Notes: a model not told the origin generated them from the sequence alone. DNA of 64,000 bases from an uncultured Clostridia bacterium (GCA_946403085.1 CAMIYM010000002.1:202428-266427), one strand, 5' to 3'. Positions 16,648 to 24,589 are shown, numbered from the stretch's first letter. Program-made: numbers and translations.

Positions 16648-17382
16648 ATGAAGAACAAGTACATCAGGACAACTTTGATCGTATTGATCTGGCTGGTCAT
16701 CTGGCAGGTGCTCACCCTCGTGGTAAACAACAGCATCCTCCTGGCCGGCCCCGTCGATACGGTCAAAGCCCTGATGGAGCTTGGTTCTGATCCCTCCTTC
16801 TATCTCTCAGTCGGGATCACGGCAGGAAAAGTCCTTTTGGGTTTCCTCATTGGAATGATCACAGGATCTGTTCTCTCAGTCCTGTCTTACAGATTCACGG
16901 CAGTAAGAGAATTCTTCTCACCATTCGTATCAGTGATCAAATCGATCCCCGTCGTAAGCTTCATCATCATTGCCCTTATCTGGGCAGGAAGCTCCAACGT
17001 CACGATAATCGTATCTTCAGTCATATCGTTCCCGATCTTTTATAAGAATCTTCTTGAAGGCCTTATGGTAACCGATCCCAAGATGAAAGAACTTGCAATG
17101 GTTTACCGGATGAAGACCTCGAAGAAGATCCGTTATATCTATCTTCCCTCGCTGTCATCTCACATCAGAAGCGCGCTCTCCCTAGCCATCGGCATGGCAT
17201 TTCGTGGCGGCATCACAGCTGAGGTCGTAGGCCAGCCCTTAAAGTCGATCGGCAATGGCTTATACAGATCGAAGATTAATCTCGCGACATCCGAGATGCT
17301 CGCATGGACACTCGTCGCGGTCTTATCCGCATTCATAATCGAAAAGCTCATCTCCCTGATCGCAAAGAAGGTGCTCAAATGA
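16648..17382 (+). CDS. ABC transporter permease (SsuC/TauC family)
   Basis: The product is 244 residues with six membrane segments. The coupling loop EGLMVTDPKMKELAMVYRMKTSKKIRYIYLPSL matches the EAA motif of the SsuC/ThiX permease family. Its stop codon overlaps the start of the ATPase gene in an ATGA junction. Confidence 0.93.
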   Translation: MKNKYIRTTLIVLIWLVIWQVLTLVVNNSILLAGPVDTVKALMELGSDPSFYLSVGITAGKVLLGFLIGMITGSVLSVLSYRFTAVREFFSPFVSVIKSIPVVSFIIIALIWAGSSNVTIIVSSVISFPIFYKNLLEGLMVTDPKMKELAMVYRMKTSKKIRYIYLPSLSSHIRSALSLAIGMAFRGGITAEVVGQPLKSIGNGLYRSKINLATSEMLAWTLVAVLSAFIIEKLISLIAKKVLK

Positions 17383-17936
17383 TCGAACTCAGGAATGTAA
17401 GCAAATCATTTGATGATAAGAAAGTGCTCGATTCATTCAGCGCTGTTTTCGATAAGGGGTCCTATCTTCTGAAAGGCCCTTCAGGCATCGGCAAGACCAC
17501 ATGCATCCGCCTGATCTTAGGACTTATTGATCCTGACGAAGGCGAGATCCAAAGACCTTCCGATATGCGTTTTGCCGTGTGCTTCCAGGAGGACCGGCTT
17601 TTCGAGAAAGAGACAGTGCTGACAAATGCTATTGCGGTAAATGAAGGTGTCTCCATAACAGATGCGACAAATGCAATATTAGAGCTCCTCCCATCTGACT
17701 CGCTGAACAAAAAGGCGGGCGAACTCTCAGGAGGAATGAAGCGCCGCCTTGCAGTAATAAGAGCGATGCTTCACGATTCAGACTGCGTTATCCTGGATGA
17801 ACCTTTTACAGGCCTTGACGATGAAGCACGCGCGAAAACACTCAGCTTCATCAAAGAACGCTTGAACGGCCGTCTTCTCATCATCACAAGCCACGACGAG
17901 AGAGGCCTGGACGACCTTGCTGTCGTAAATATCTGA
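17379..17936 (+). CDS. ABC transporter ATP-binding protein, short SsuB type
   Basis: The product is 185 residues, about 50 shorter than usual SsuB/TauB because the C-terminal extension is missing. Walker A is GPSGIGKTT at 33-41, the signature LSGGMKRR near 116, Walker B VILDEPF near 140 and the switch His in TSHDERG. The start is the ATG at 17379 overlapping the permease stop; an earlier in-frame ATG lies inside the permease gene. All core catalytic elements are intact, so it should be active. Confidence 0.9.
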   Translation: MIELRNVSKSFDDKKVLDSFSAVFDKGSYLLKGPSGIGKTTCIRLILGLIDPDEGEIQRPSDMRFAVCFQEDRLFEKETVLTNAIAVNEGVSITDATNAILELLPSDSLNKKAGELSGGMKRRLAVIRAMLHDSDCVILDEPFTGLDDEARAKTLSFIKERLNGRLLIITSHDERGLDDLAVVNI

Positions 17937-17938
17937 TC

Positions 17939-18994
17939 TTAAGAGAGCTTGCTTACATCTGTGGAGTAGCACCATCTGCCGCCCGTAAGATTTCCGAAGA
18001 AGTACTTCATCGAAGCAGATTCGCACATGATAAGGAGCTTTCCGTCAACGAATACGATCTCTTCTGCCATCGGCGGCGCATCGAAAGAAGATACCTGTGT
18101 GGAACTGTCGAAAGCATAGACAGGCACTACAATATCCGCTTCTGCTCTTCCGGAATAAAGCTTCATTTTAAATGTCACAGGCTTACTGCCGGAAATGTCG
18201 TAGCATCTGATCGTGGACTTTGCAGTACCGTAAGACTGGGATATCCATATCTTTCCGTCCTTTACAGTCATGCCCTGAACGAGCCCCGGAATCGAATACA
18301 TCTCACAAGGCACTTCCGAGATTCCGAAAGACGTTCCCTCGCCATTGCCGAACTTATACGCCATGGCAATCGCGCGGTTCTCCTCACCTGTATCTGTCGT
18401 GACCCAGTGCGATTCGTCTGTCATGTAATTCGGATCCCTGTAGAACTCGCCGACGATCATGCGGTCCTCAGCAAAGCAGATCCATGCAACATTGATCTTG
18501 CAGTCCGCATAAACCGTCTTGAATTCGCCAAGCTTCTTAACGGTATCACCACTCTTTGCTGAAAGAACATCGCTTAACTTATATACATTGATCTTCGCAT
18601 CTTCATCGCCTGCCACGAAAAGATACTCCCCATGTGCAGCAAGACCTCCCGCATGGGGCTTAATCCCGTTGCCGTTCTCATCGCCCATGACGACATAGCC
18701 GCTGTCTTTTCCGCTCTTTCTGTCAACTCTGTACACACGTGAAGGCGAGCCGTCCTTCTGATAACCGCAGATAAGATACGTGTCCACGGAAGATATGTAA
18801 TCGAATCCTTGAGGCACCATGTTGTCCATGAGACCAGGTATCACAAAGGCCTTTTCTGATGCCTTGTAATAGCTGCTCACCGGTGCCCTGAAATAGATCC
18901 TCGCACCGATGAATACGATGGCAACCAAAGCCACCAGAACTATAAGTACTGTTATAACCGCTTTCTTAGCTTTAGAACCTGTCTTCTTACTCAT
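17939..18994 (-). CDS. Membrane-anchored protein with propeller-like extracellular domain
   Basis: The product is 351 residues from the ATG at 18994 (GGAG site upstream; a longer frame to 19054 lacks one). A Lys-rich N-terminus precedes one membrane helix (AVITVLIVLVALVAIVFIGARIYF). The outside domain has repeating beta-strand blades with phrases like DTYLICGYQKDGSPSRVYRVD, GEYLFVAGDEDAKINVYKLSD and GKIWISQSYG, which suggest a seven-bladed propeller related to quinoprotein or YncE-like folds. The function is unknown. It converges on the ABC operon and may be cotranscribed with nothing else. Confidence 0.75.
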   Translation of the reverse strand: MSKKTGSKAKKAVITVLIVLVALVAIVFIGARIYFRAPVSSYYKASEKAFVIPGLMDNMVPQGFDYISSVDTYLICGYQKDGSPSRVYRVDRKSGKDSGYVVMGDENGNGIKPHAGGLAAHGEYLFVAGDEDAKINVYKLSDVLSAKSGDTVKKLGEFKTVYADCKINVAWICFAEDRMIVGEFYRDPNYMTDESHWVTTDTGEENRAIAMAYKFGNGEGTSFGISEVPCEMYSIPGLVQGMTVKDGKIWISQSYGTAKSTIRCYDISGSKPVTFKMKLYSGRAEADIVVPVYAFDSSTQVSSFDAPPMAEEIVFVDGKLLIMCESASMKYFFGNLTGGRWCYSTDVSKLS

Positions 18995-19121
18995 GGAGGG
19001 ACTCCTTAAGGCTGATGTATGTCTTGTATTGTACCAAATCCAAGTAAGCTTCATGCGGCGACGTTAATCCCGCCTGATTATTCTGGCGGAACGCCCGCCC
19101 CCTGGTGATCCATTGCTGAAA

Positions 19122-19225
19122 TTTTGCTAAAACTACCCCTGTTTTAGCAAAAATTTGGCAAAATGATAGCGTTTTGCAAAAATCCTTGCCAAAAACAATA
19201 TGGTTTTGGCAAAATTTTCGCAAAA
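19122..19225. repeat. Array of TTTTnGCAAAA words
   Basis: Seven near-palindromic words occur within 104 bases: 19122-19132, 19142-19152, 19154-19163, 19172-19182, 19186-19195, 19204-19214 and 19215-19225. They are variants of TTTTAGCAAAA, TTTTGGCAAAA, TTTTGCAAAA and TTTTCGCAAAA in both orientations. The array lies between the start of the propeller-like gene and the terminator of vanZ, with no credible coding frame. Confidence 0.8.
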
Positions 19226-19230
19226 TCGAA

Positions 19231-19260
19231 AGAGCCGCCTTCCCAGCGGAAAACGGCTCT
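19231..19260 (-). terminator. Terminator of the VanZ-family gene
   Basis: AGAGCCG 19231-19237 pairs with CGGCTCT 19254-19260; the minus-strand continuation is TTTCGATTTT. Confidence 0.75.
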
Positions 19261-19293
19261 GATCCATAAAGTTATTCTTATACTGACTGCAGC

Positions 19294-19833
19294 TTAAGAC
19301 CCTTCAGAAAGGCTTGCTTTCTTCTTTCCCAGTTTCTTTGCATAACGCACGATAACAAAAAGAACGTAACCTATGACAACGCCCAAAGTATTCAGGATGA
19401 GATCGTCAACGTCAGATGTCCTGTCGGCAAACGGCAGCTGTAGTATCTCTATTGCCAGAGATATGAGAAGTCCGGTGCCTGCGACCTTGAAGAAATTATC
19501 AAGGCGCTTATATAGCACAGGCAGTACTATTCCTGTCGGGACAAACATCATGATATTACCGAAAACATTATAGATCATGTGTGCCCTGACATCGTAATCC
19601 AACAGATACACAAACGGGATCAGATTGATCCTGCAGTTGAAGACCTCATTCAGATCCAGAAGAAGCGGCGAGAAAGTAAAATATATGATGACAAGAAGAT
19701 TTATGTACATCAGAATATGAAGCCTCTCCCGCTTCCAGTCGATCTTCTTATTGCGTATGCTGACTGCGGCCCTAACAAGCAAATAAATAGCTGTATAGAC
19801 CGCTACTATGTAAACATACGGTATAAATATCAT
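19294..19833 (-). CDS. VanZ-family membrane protein
   Basis: The product is 179 residues from the ATG at 19833, chosen because the ATG at 19842 touches the AGGAG site. Five hydrophobic segments and the signature DVDDLILNTLGVVIGYVLF near the end, together with NLIPF and NIMMFVPTGIVLPVLY, identify the VanZ family. Members influence teicoplanin resistance in some hosts, but most are housekeeping membrane proteins of unclear role. No glycopeptide resistance genes are nearby. Confidence 0.88.
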   Translation of the reverse strand: MIFIPYVYIVAVYTAIYLLVRAAVSIRNKKIDWKRERLHILMYINLLVIIYFTFSPLLLDLNEVFNCRINLIPFVYLLDYDVRAHMIYNVFGNIMMFVPTGIVLPVLYKRLDNFFKVAGTGLLISLAIEILQLPFADRTSDVDDLILNTLGVVIGYVLFVIVRYAKKLGKKKASLSEGS

Positions 19834-19962
19834 TCCTATCATCTCCTGTTTATTTGTCGCGGCTGACCTATCCCCATAAGTCAGCTCACCATTATTATAC
19901 AGACCGGAATATTAAAAAACTTGTGCAGAAATAGGGTAAACACCTTAAGAATTCATTAAGTT

Positions 19963-20021
19963 TTAAGCAAAAACAGCCCGTGATGATTGCAGTACACCGT
20001 CACTTTTGATTATTAGGACAA
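19963..20021. repeat. Decayed copy of the XRE gene 3' end and antisense promoter region
   Basis: 19963-19994 matches 20311-20342, the 3' end of the XRE gene, in 31 of 32 bases. The adjoining 19993-20021 matches 20267-20294, the -35 region of the antisense RNA, with few differences. Both copies have the same orientation and flank the small toxin gene. The copy here lacks a usable -10 box, so it looks like a remnant of duplication. Confidence 0.75.
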
Positions 20022-20072
20022 CATGAGATTTATTTGTATTGATTTCTGTGATTGTCCTATTAAGTTAAAGTG

Positions 20073-20162
20073 ATGAGTGATTATGAAATGTTGATCGTGA
20101 TACTCACTATCGGCATGTTAATAGTTTCGATCATTGCTCTTTGTTGCAGGACAAAGAAATAA
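20073..20162 (+). CDS. Holin-like type I toxin peptide
   Basis: A 29-codon frame from the ATG at 20073 to TAA at 20160-20162 encodes a peptide with a short acidic N-terminus (MSDYEML), one membrane helix (LIVILTIGMLIVSIIALCC) and a basic tail RTKK. This is the pattern of the putative holin-like toxin family, related to TxpA/BsrG-type toxins that damage the membrane when expressed. The ribosome site is poor (TTAAAGTG), as is usual for translationally restrained toxins. A near-perfect inverted repeat in front of it (20010-20021 with 20052-20063) could fold the leader. A strong antisense promoter faces it from downstream. Confidence 0.75.
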   Translation: MSDYEMLIVILTIGMLIVSIIALCCRTKK

Positions 20163-20243
20163 GCCGCCCCTCCGTCCAAGAAGCTGCGGCTTATCTAGCT
20201 AAACTTCGAGGATAACCGTCTATACGGTAAGGCCTCATTCCTG
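20155..20243 (-). ncRNA. Antisense RNA (putative antitoxin) to the holin-like toxin
   Basis: The promoter at 20249-20277 should start a minus-strand transcript near 20242. It would run across the toxin 3' end and stop after the hairpin at 20159-20194, where the minus strand continues TTTCTTTG. The expected RNA is about 85-90 bases and complementary to the end of the toxin mRNA, as in TxpA/RatA and BsrG/SR4 pairs. Its ends are inferred. Confidence 0.65.
20159..20194. terminator. Bidirectional terminator at the toxin 3' end
   Basis: ATAAGCCGC 20159-20167 pairs with GCGGCTTAT 20186-20194. The stem includes the toxin stop codon and can serve both toxin and antisense transcripts. Confidence 0.8.
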
Positions 20244-20248
20244 AAATA

Positions 20249-20277
20249 ATTATAGCTTCTGCTTAATACACCGTCAA
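20249..20277 (-). promoter_or_regulatory. Strong promoter of the antisense RNA
   Basis: On the minus strand TTGACG (complement 20272-20277), exactly 17 bases and a perfect TATAAT (complement 20249-20254). It is one of the best promoters in the window, as expected for an antitoxin RNA that must outnumber the toxin mRNA. Confidence 0.85.
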
Positions 20278-20342
20278 TTTTGTTTTTAGGACAATAAACC
20301 CTGTTACAGCTTAAGCAAAAACAGCCCGTGATGGTTGCAGTA
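20267..20342. repeat. Second copy of the duplicated toxin-flanking sequence
   Basis: 20267-20294 and 20311-20342 match 19993-20021 and 19963-19994. Here the second block is the functional 3' end of the XRE gene and the first block carries the antisense promoter. The two blocks are adjacent in the left copy but swapped in order and separated by 16 bases here. Confidence 0.75.
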
Positions 20343-20888
20343 AGCATAAATTTTCCTAATGCGTTTTTTCCTGAATCTCGTCTCGCAGGGACCTTCCGGA
20401 TAAAGCTTTTTCAGCTGAACTCCGTCATCAGATACGGCAGCAAGGAAAGAGATGTAGTGATCCTTTGTCATAGGGTGATCAACAGTCACATAGTATTCAT
20501 CTTCGACGATCTCTTTCTTAATCTGATGCTCAGCGTCGCATATTTCCGCTTCGAGTGGCGGCAAAGTTATCCCGCAGCAGCTGACCACTGCTTCGCCTGT
20601 CGCATGTATAACATTTCCGCACACGGGACACACATAGAACTTGCCTCTGGTCATGTTCGATGCACGGTTAACATTCTTTATGTCCTCGCCTGACAGAAGC
20701 TCTATCACAGAGATCCCCAGTGCCTTTGCCAAAGGTTCTATAAGACTTACATCAGGAAAGCCCTGGCCTGTCTCCCATTTGCTCACAGCCTTGCTGCTAA
20801 CAAACACTTTCTCTGCAAGCTCTTCCTGTGTCATCTTCTTATCTTCGCGGAGCTTTCTTATGACTGCTCCTGTAATGTATTTATCCAT
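20304..20888 (-). CDS. XRE-family regulator with desulfoferrodoxin-like C-terminus
   Basis: The product is 194 residues from the ATG at 20888 behind GGAGG. Residues 1-60 are an XRE helix-turn-helix (LREDKKMTQEELAEKVFVSSKAVSKWETG). Residues 85-105 carry CPVCGN and CC (Cys87, 90, 104, 105), a rubredoxin or desulforedoxin-like metal knuckle. The rest, with PMTKDHYISFLAAVSDDGVQLKKLYPEG, resembles the beta-sandwich of desulfoferrodoxin/superoxide reductase. A regulator with a redox iron or zinc module would sense superoxide, oxygen or metal; that is inference. Its 3' end abuts the toxin cassette. Confidence 0.85.
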   Translation of the reverse strand: MDKYITGAVIRKLREDKKMTQEELAEKVFVSSKAVSKWETGQGFPDVSLIEPLAKALGISVIELLSGEDIKNVNRASNMTRGKFYVCPVCGNVIHATGEAVVSCCGITLPPLEAEICDAEHQIKKEIVEDEYYVTVDHPMTKDHYISFLAAVSDDGVQLKKLYPEGPCETRFRKKRIRKIYAYCNHHGLFLLKL

Positions 20889-20966
20889 GGCAACATGCCT
20901 CCTTTCCGCTATCAAAATAACACAGCACCGGATGCATTGTTACCCACGCTCCGTGGAGTCTCTTGG

Positions 20967-20975
20967 TGCTATAAT
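20967..20975 (+). promoter_or_regulatory. Extended -10 promoter of the EamA gene
   Basis: TGCTATAAT (20967-20975) is an extended -10 element. A start seven bases on would put the first transcript base within two or three bases of the ATG at 20984, so the mRNA may be leaderless; no Shine-Dalgarno sequence is present. Confidence 0.55.
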
Positions 20976-20983
20976 ACGTTTCT

Positions 20984-21874
20984 ATGGAAAAGACAAGGAA
21001 CTATATAGGCGATATCCTGATAATAATCGCAGGACTCTTCTGGGGCAGCATGGGCATCTTCGTGCGCCACTTGAACGACCTCGGATTCACATCCATACAG
21101 GTCGCATGTTTAAGGCTTACCACAGCAGGTCTTATCTTCGCCATCATTCTTCTCATAAAAGACCGGAAAGGCTTTAAGATCAACGTTCGCGATATCCCGT
21201 TGTTCCTCGCATTAGGCCTTGTCAGTATTCTCTTTTTCACCTGCTGCTACTTCACCGCGATCCGACTTATGACGATGTCCACTGCAGCGATCCTTCTCTA
21301 CACATCACCTATCTGGGTCATGATCCTCGCGATAATTTTTCTTAAAGAGAAATTCTCGGTTCAAAAACTGATTGCGCTGATCCTCGCATTTGCAGGCTGC
21401 GTTCTCGTATCCGGATTCGGCGGCAAAGTTACTGCCATCGGCATTCTCGTAGGTCTGGGTTCGGGCCTGGGCTACGGTCTTTACAGTATCTTCGGAACAT
21501 TTGCTTTGAAGAAATACTCACCTTACACAGTAACCTGCTATACATTCCTGATCGCCGGTTTGGGTTCTATATTTGTTGCCAACCCTGCTGATCTTTTTGG
21601 CAAGATTGCCGCCATCGACAACAAGCTTTCCCTGTTCGGATTCGTACTGCTCACAGCTGTTGTAACCGCAGTCATTCCGTTCCTTTTATACACGCTGGGA
21701 CTTAACAGGACCACCGCAGGAAGGGCTGCCGTACTTGCGACAGTGGAGCCTGCAGCGGCAACACTTTTCGGATTCTTCGTAATGGGCGAAAAGGTGGGGC
21801 TCATCGCTGTAATCGGAATACTTCTTGTCTTCGCGGCGATCGTAGTGCTGAGTGTAAAAAGCACCTCAAAATAA
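20984..21874 (+). CDS. EamA/DMT-family transporter
   Basis: The product is 296 residues with ten predicted membrane helices in two EamA repeats of five. The opening IIIAGLFWGSMGIFVRHL and the second repeat (GLGSGLGYGLYSIFGTFALKKYSP, LATVEPAAATLFGFFVMGEK) are typical. Members export metabolites or drugs; the substrate is unknown. It is divergent from the XRE regulator, which may control it. Confidence 0.92.
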   Translation: MEKTRNYIGDILIIIAGLFWGSMGIFVRHLNDLGFTSIQVACLRLTTAGLIFAIILLIKDRKGFKINVRDIPLFLALGLVSILFFTCCYFTAIRLMTMSTAAILLYTSPIWVMILAIIFLKEKFSVQKLIALILAFAGCVLVSGFGGKVTAIGILVGLGSGLGYGLYSIFGTFALKKYSPYTVTCYTFLIAGLGSIFVANPADLFGKIAAIDNKLSLFGFVLLTAVVTAVIPFLLYTLGLNRTTAGRAAVLATVEPAAATLFGFFVMGEKVGLIAVIGILLVFAAIVVLSVKSTSK

Positions 21875-21933
21875 CACCGGAATACCTGCGCCGCAGACAT
21901 TTTTCGTGTTATTCGAATATTTATATGCAGGTG

Positions 21934-22692
21934 CTAATCGTTCAGCGCAGCAGACAGGCTCGGAGTCGTGCCGCGGGGACCCCTGATAGCGAAGATCTTG
22001 AATTCGTCATTGAGCCTTTCAAAAGTAAACTCATCAGGCTCATACTGCTTTAAGAGCTTTATCTTCATGAGAGCCGTTATCGTGAGATTCTTATCAGCGT
22101 AATCGTATGGGATGTCAGTCTCTAAGACCTTGCATTTATAAAGGATCGCGGACACCGGTGCACCGACATAAAGGTATACTGTGTCGCCGCGCAATATGCC
22201 CCTGCCCTGCTTCCAGTCGATGACATCGGATGCTTTGAAAGCACCGATAACATCGTAATAATTGGGATTTGACGGGATGATCCATTCCTTGGGTTCGCGC
22301 GCAGAAGACTTGGCTTTTCTCCTTTTCGGTGCAGTTGCTTCGAAGCTCGCGTCGATAAGATCAAAGACATTCTTTTCCGGCACATCGCCGTTTAAGCGCA
22401 CGGAGATCCAGTTCTTCTTGTTCATGTGATAAGCAGGGATTATTCCCTTCTGCTTTACGAGCAGATCGTGGAAGATGGGATCGTCGATCTTCAGGTTTAT
22501 CACATAGATGACATCGGAACTGTCCAGTCCGACTTTATCACCTCTGACATCCATGATGAGGCCGAACCATTTGCCGTTCTCCTTGTGCCTGAAAACGCAG
22601 CTCCTGTCATACTTCTCCCAAGGATATTCGGGCTTAACAAGATACTTGTCGCTTATGTATTCGAAAACTTTGTCTTTCAGATTCTTTCTCAT
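21934..22692 (-). CDS. MmcQ/YjbR protein fused to an EVE-like domain
   Basis: The product is 252 residues. Residues 1-110 follow the MmcQ/YjbR (CyaY-like DNA-binding) pattern (YPWEKYDRSCVFRHKENGKWFGLIMDV, PAYHMNKKNWISVRL). A basic linker KRRKAKSS leads to residues 135-250 with EWIIPSNPNYYDVIGAF, GDTVYLYVGAPVSAILYKCKV, like an EVE/PUA-type domain that reads modified bases. The combination suggests nucleic acid surveillance. It overlaps the next upstream gene by 4 bases. Confidence 0.78.
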   Translation of the reverse strand: MRKNLKDKVFEYISDKYLVKPEYPWEKYDRSCVFRHKENGKWFGLIMDVRGDKVGLDSSDVIYVINLKIDDPIFHDLLVKQKGIIPAYHMNKKNWISVRLNGDVPEKNVFDLIDASFEATAPKRRKAKSSAREPKEWIIPSNPNYYDVIGAFKASDVIDWKQGRGILRGDTVYLYVGAPVSAILYKCKVLETDIPYDYADKNLTITALMKIKLLKQYEPDEFTFERLNDEFKIFAIRGPRGTTPSLSAALND

Positions 22693-23240
22693 TCCCTGTC
22701 ACTCTTAATGACTGAATAGTAACAAAGGTCTACTATGCCCTGCATGTTGTGACCGGCCTGGCGGAGCGTGCCTTCGTACTTCATTCCTGCCTTCTGCATA
22801 ACGCGTCCGGACTTCGGGTTGTTTACATCGTGCGACGCTACGACCCTGTTCATTCCCGCAACGTCGAAAAGATAATCTATTACTGCCTTCAAAGCCTCCG
22901 GCATATATTCGTGGCCCCAGTATTCGCGTGACATGCAGTAGCCGATCAGGGCTTCACCGATATCTTCTCTGACCTGGACAACAGAGATGTTTCCTATGAT
23001 CTTTCCTGTCTCCTTAAGCTCCATGACCCAGTTGAAGTAGTCACCCTTCTCATACTCGGGGATCCATGTGTTCAGAAGATATCTTGTGACATCGGCACTC
23101 TCGTGCGGAGGCCATGTAAGATACTTTGTAACTTCCGGATCATTGCACCAGCCGCTGTACATATCCTCGGCATCTTCTATTACGAATCTTCTGAGTAATA
23201 ATCTGTCTGTCTCGATCTGTCTGGTTCCTACTTTGTTCAT
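22689..23240 (-). CDS. GNAT N-acetyltransferase, RimJ/RimL type
   Basis: The product is 183 residues. It begins RQIETDRLLLRRFVIEDAEDMY and has the acetyl-CoA loop YWGHEYMPEALKAVIDYLFD and ASHDVNNPKSGRVMQKAGMKYEG, the pattern of acetyltransferase family 3. Likely acetylates an amino group of a peptide or small molecule. Part of a packed minus-strand run from 26749 to 21934. Confidence 0.9.
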   Translation of the reverse strand: MNKVGTRQIETDRLLLRRFVIEDAEDMYSGWCNDPEVTKYLTWPPHESADVTRYLLNTWIPEYEKGDYFNWVMELKETGKIIGNISVVQVREDIGEALIGYCMSREYWGHEYMPEALKAVIDYLFDVAGMNRVVASHDVNNPKSGRVMQKAGMKYEGTLRQAGHNMQGIVDLCYYSVIKSDRE

Positions 23241-23241
23241 G

Positions 23242-23685
23242 TCACTTTTCTCCTAGCCATTGTACGAATGCTGTCTTGTCAGAGCTGTTGTAACCTGCTT
23301 TCTCATAAAATCTCAGAGTCGATTCTTTCTTCGAGCCCGTGAGGAGCATCATCTTATAGCAGTTGTTATCCATTGCTATCTTCTTAGCGTAATCGAGACA
23401 CTCGGTCGCGTATCCCTTCTGACGGTAATCAGCGTGTGTCACGACATTCTCGACGAATGCGTAAGGTCTTATGCCTCTTGTAAGATTAGGGATTATCACG
23501 CACACACAGGAGGATATGAGCTTGCCGTCCACTTCATTTACGATGATGTGGTGATTTGGATCTTTCATTATCTGTTCCCAGGTCATGGCAAGATGCTCAT
23601 CATGCTCCGGAATGCCTTCCTCATGAAGGTTCAGATAGAGTTCCAATAATGCATCAAGTTCATCTTTGCGGACTTCGCGTACCAT
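23242..23685 (-). CDS. GNAT N-acetyltransferase
   Basis: The product is 147 residues from the ATG at 23685; a longer frame to 23727 lacks a ribosome site. The acetyl-CoA motif VVTHADYRQKGYATECLDYAKK and the following LLTGSKKESTLRFYEKAGYN are conserved. It ends one base before the next GNAT gene. Confidence 0.88.
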   Translation of the reverse strand: MVREVRKDELDALLELYLNLHEEGIPEHDEHLAMTWEQIMKDPNHHIIVNEVDGKLISSCVCVIIPNLTRGIRPYAFVENVVTHADYRQKGYATECLDYAKKIAMDNNCYKMMLLTGSKKESTLRFYEKAGYNSSDKTAFVQWLGEK

Positions 23686-23727
23686 GGCAAAAGATCCTTT
23701 CAAGGCTTTTATAGAACTATAACACAA

Positions 23728-24576
23728 TTACCTTTCGAGAAATGCGGCGAGATGAGGCAATACCTGCTGTGCCTCTTTTCGACCCATCTGATATGCTCTT
23801 TCGAGTTCTTCAGGATCCTTTTCTGTCCTGCCGATACCGATGGGCTCAGGCGGCCTTATAACAAATGCGGTGCCTTTTATCTCGCGTGCCTCGACTTCTT
23901 CTACCTGCCTGTTATAAACCTCGTGGCGCTTCATCATGCCTTCTGCGATCGCAGGATATTTCCTGAGCGCGATCTTCATCAGCGAAGATGTCTTTTTCTT
24001 CACATATCCTTTGGGCTGAGTGAGCACGATGACATTGCGGTCATAGCCGATGCTCTCCATGAACTTGTAAGGGATGGAATCAGAAACTCCTCCATCGAGA
24101 TAGAGCTTGCCTTCGATCTCAACAGGCTTTGAGGCTACCGGCATAGATGCGGAAGCCTGCATCCATTTAAGATCTGTTACGCCGCCGTCAGTGCACTTGT
24201 GATAAGCGCACTTTCCGGTCTCACAGTCTGTCGCACCGATATAAAAATCCATCGGATCGTTCTTAAATGTTTCCCTGTCGAAAATATCCAGTTCATCAGG
24301 CAGTTCGCGGTAACAGAAATCCGCACCGTAAAGATCACCCGTTTTTATCCATGAGCGAAGGCTGCAGTATCTGGGATCTTTGCAGAAGCGCTTGTTATAA
24401 CGTATCGGTCGTCCTATCTGCCTTGATTTGTAATTGCACCCGAAAACCGCGCCGGCAGAGATACCGCAGGCCGCATCGAACCTTATGTCATTTTCCATGA
24501 AGACGTCTATTACACCGCAAGTGAACATGCCGCGCATGGCGCCGCCTTCCAATACCAATCCTGTCCTATTACCCAC
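23728..24576 (-). CDS. Patatin-like phospholipase (RssA/YjjU type)
   Basis: The product is 282 residues with a GTG start at 24576. The oxyanion motif GGAMRG is at 11-16, the nucleophile Ser40 in GISAG, and the catalytic Asp in LDGG near 178, so the Ser-Asp dyad is intact. These cytoplasmic lipases cleave acyl groups from phospholipids. The upstream region has no clear ribosome site, which leaves the start uncertain. Confidence 0.9.
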   Translation of the reverse strand: MGNRTGLVLEGGAMRGMFTCGVIDVFMENDIRFDAACGISAGAVFGCNYKSRQIGRPIRYNKRFCKDPRYCSLRSWIKTGDLYGADFCYRELPDELDIFDRETFKNDPMDFYIGATDCETGKCAYHKCTDGGVTDLKWMQASASMPVASKPVEIEGKLYLDGGVSDSIPYKFMESIGYDRNVIVLTQPKGYVKKKTSSLMKIALRKYPAIAEGMMKRHEVYNRQVEEVEAREIKGTAFVIRPPEPIGIGRTEKDPEELERAYQMGRKEAQQVLPHLAAFLER

Positions 24577-24589
24577 TTTTGTTACCGTA

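Noticed and set aside
19122..19225. CRISPR array
   Set aside because: The words are short, occur in both orientations and have irregular spacing; no cas genes are present.
19294..19833. Glycopeptide resistance determinant
   Set aside because: VanZ-family proteins are common without resistance, and no vanHAX or two-component genes are near.
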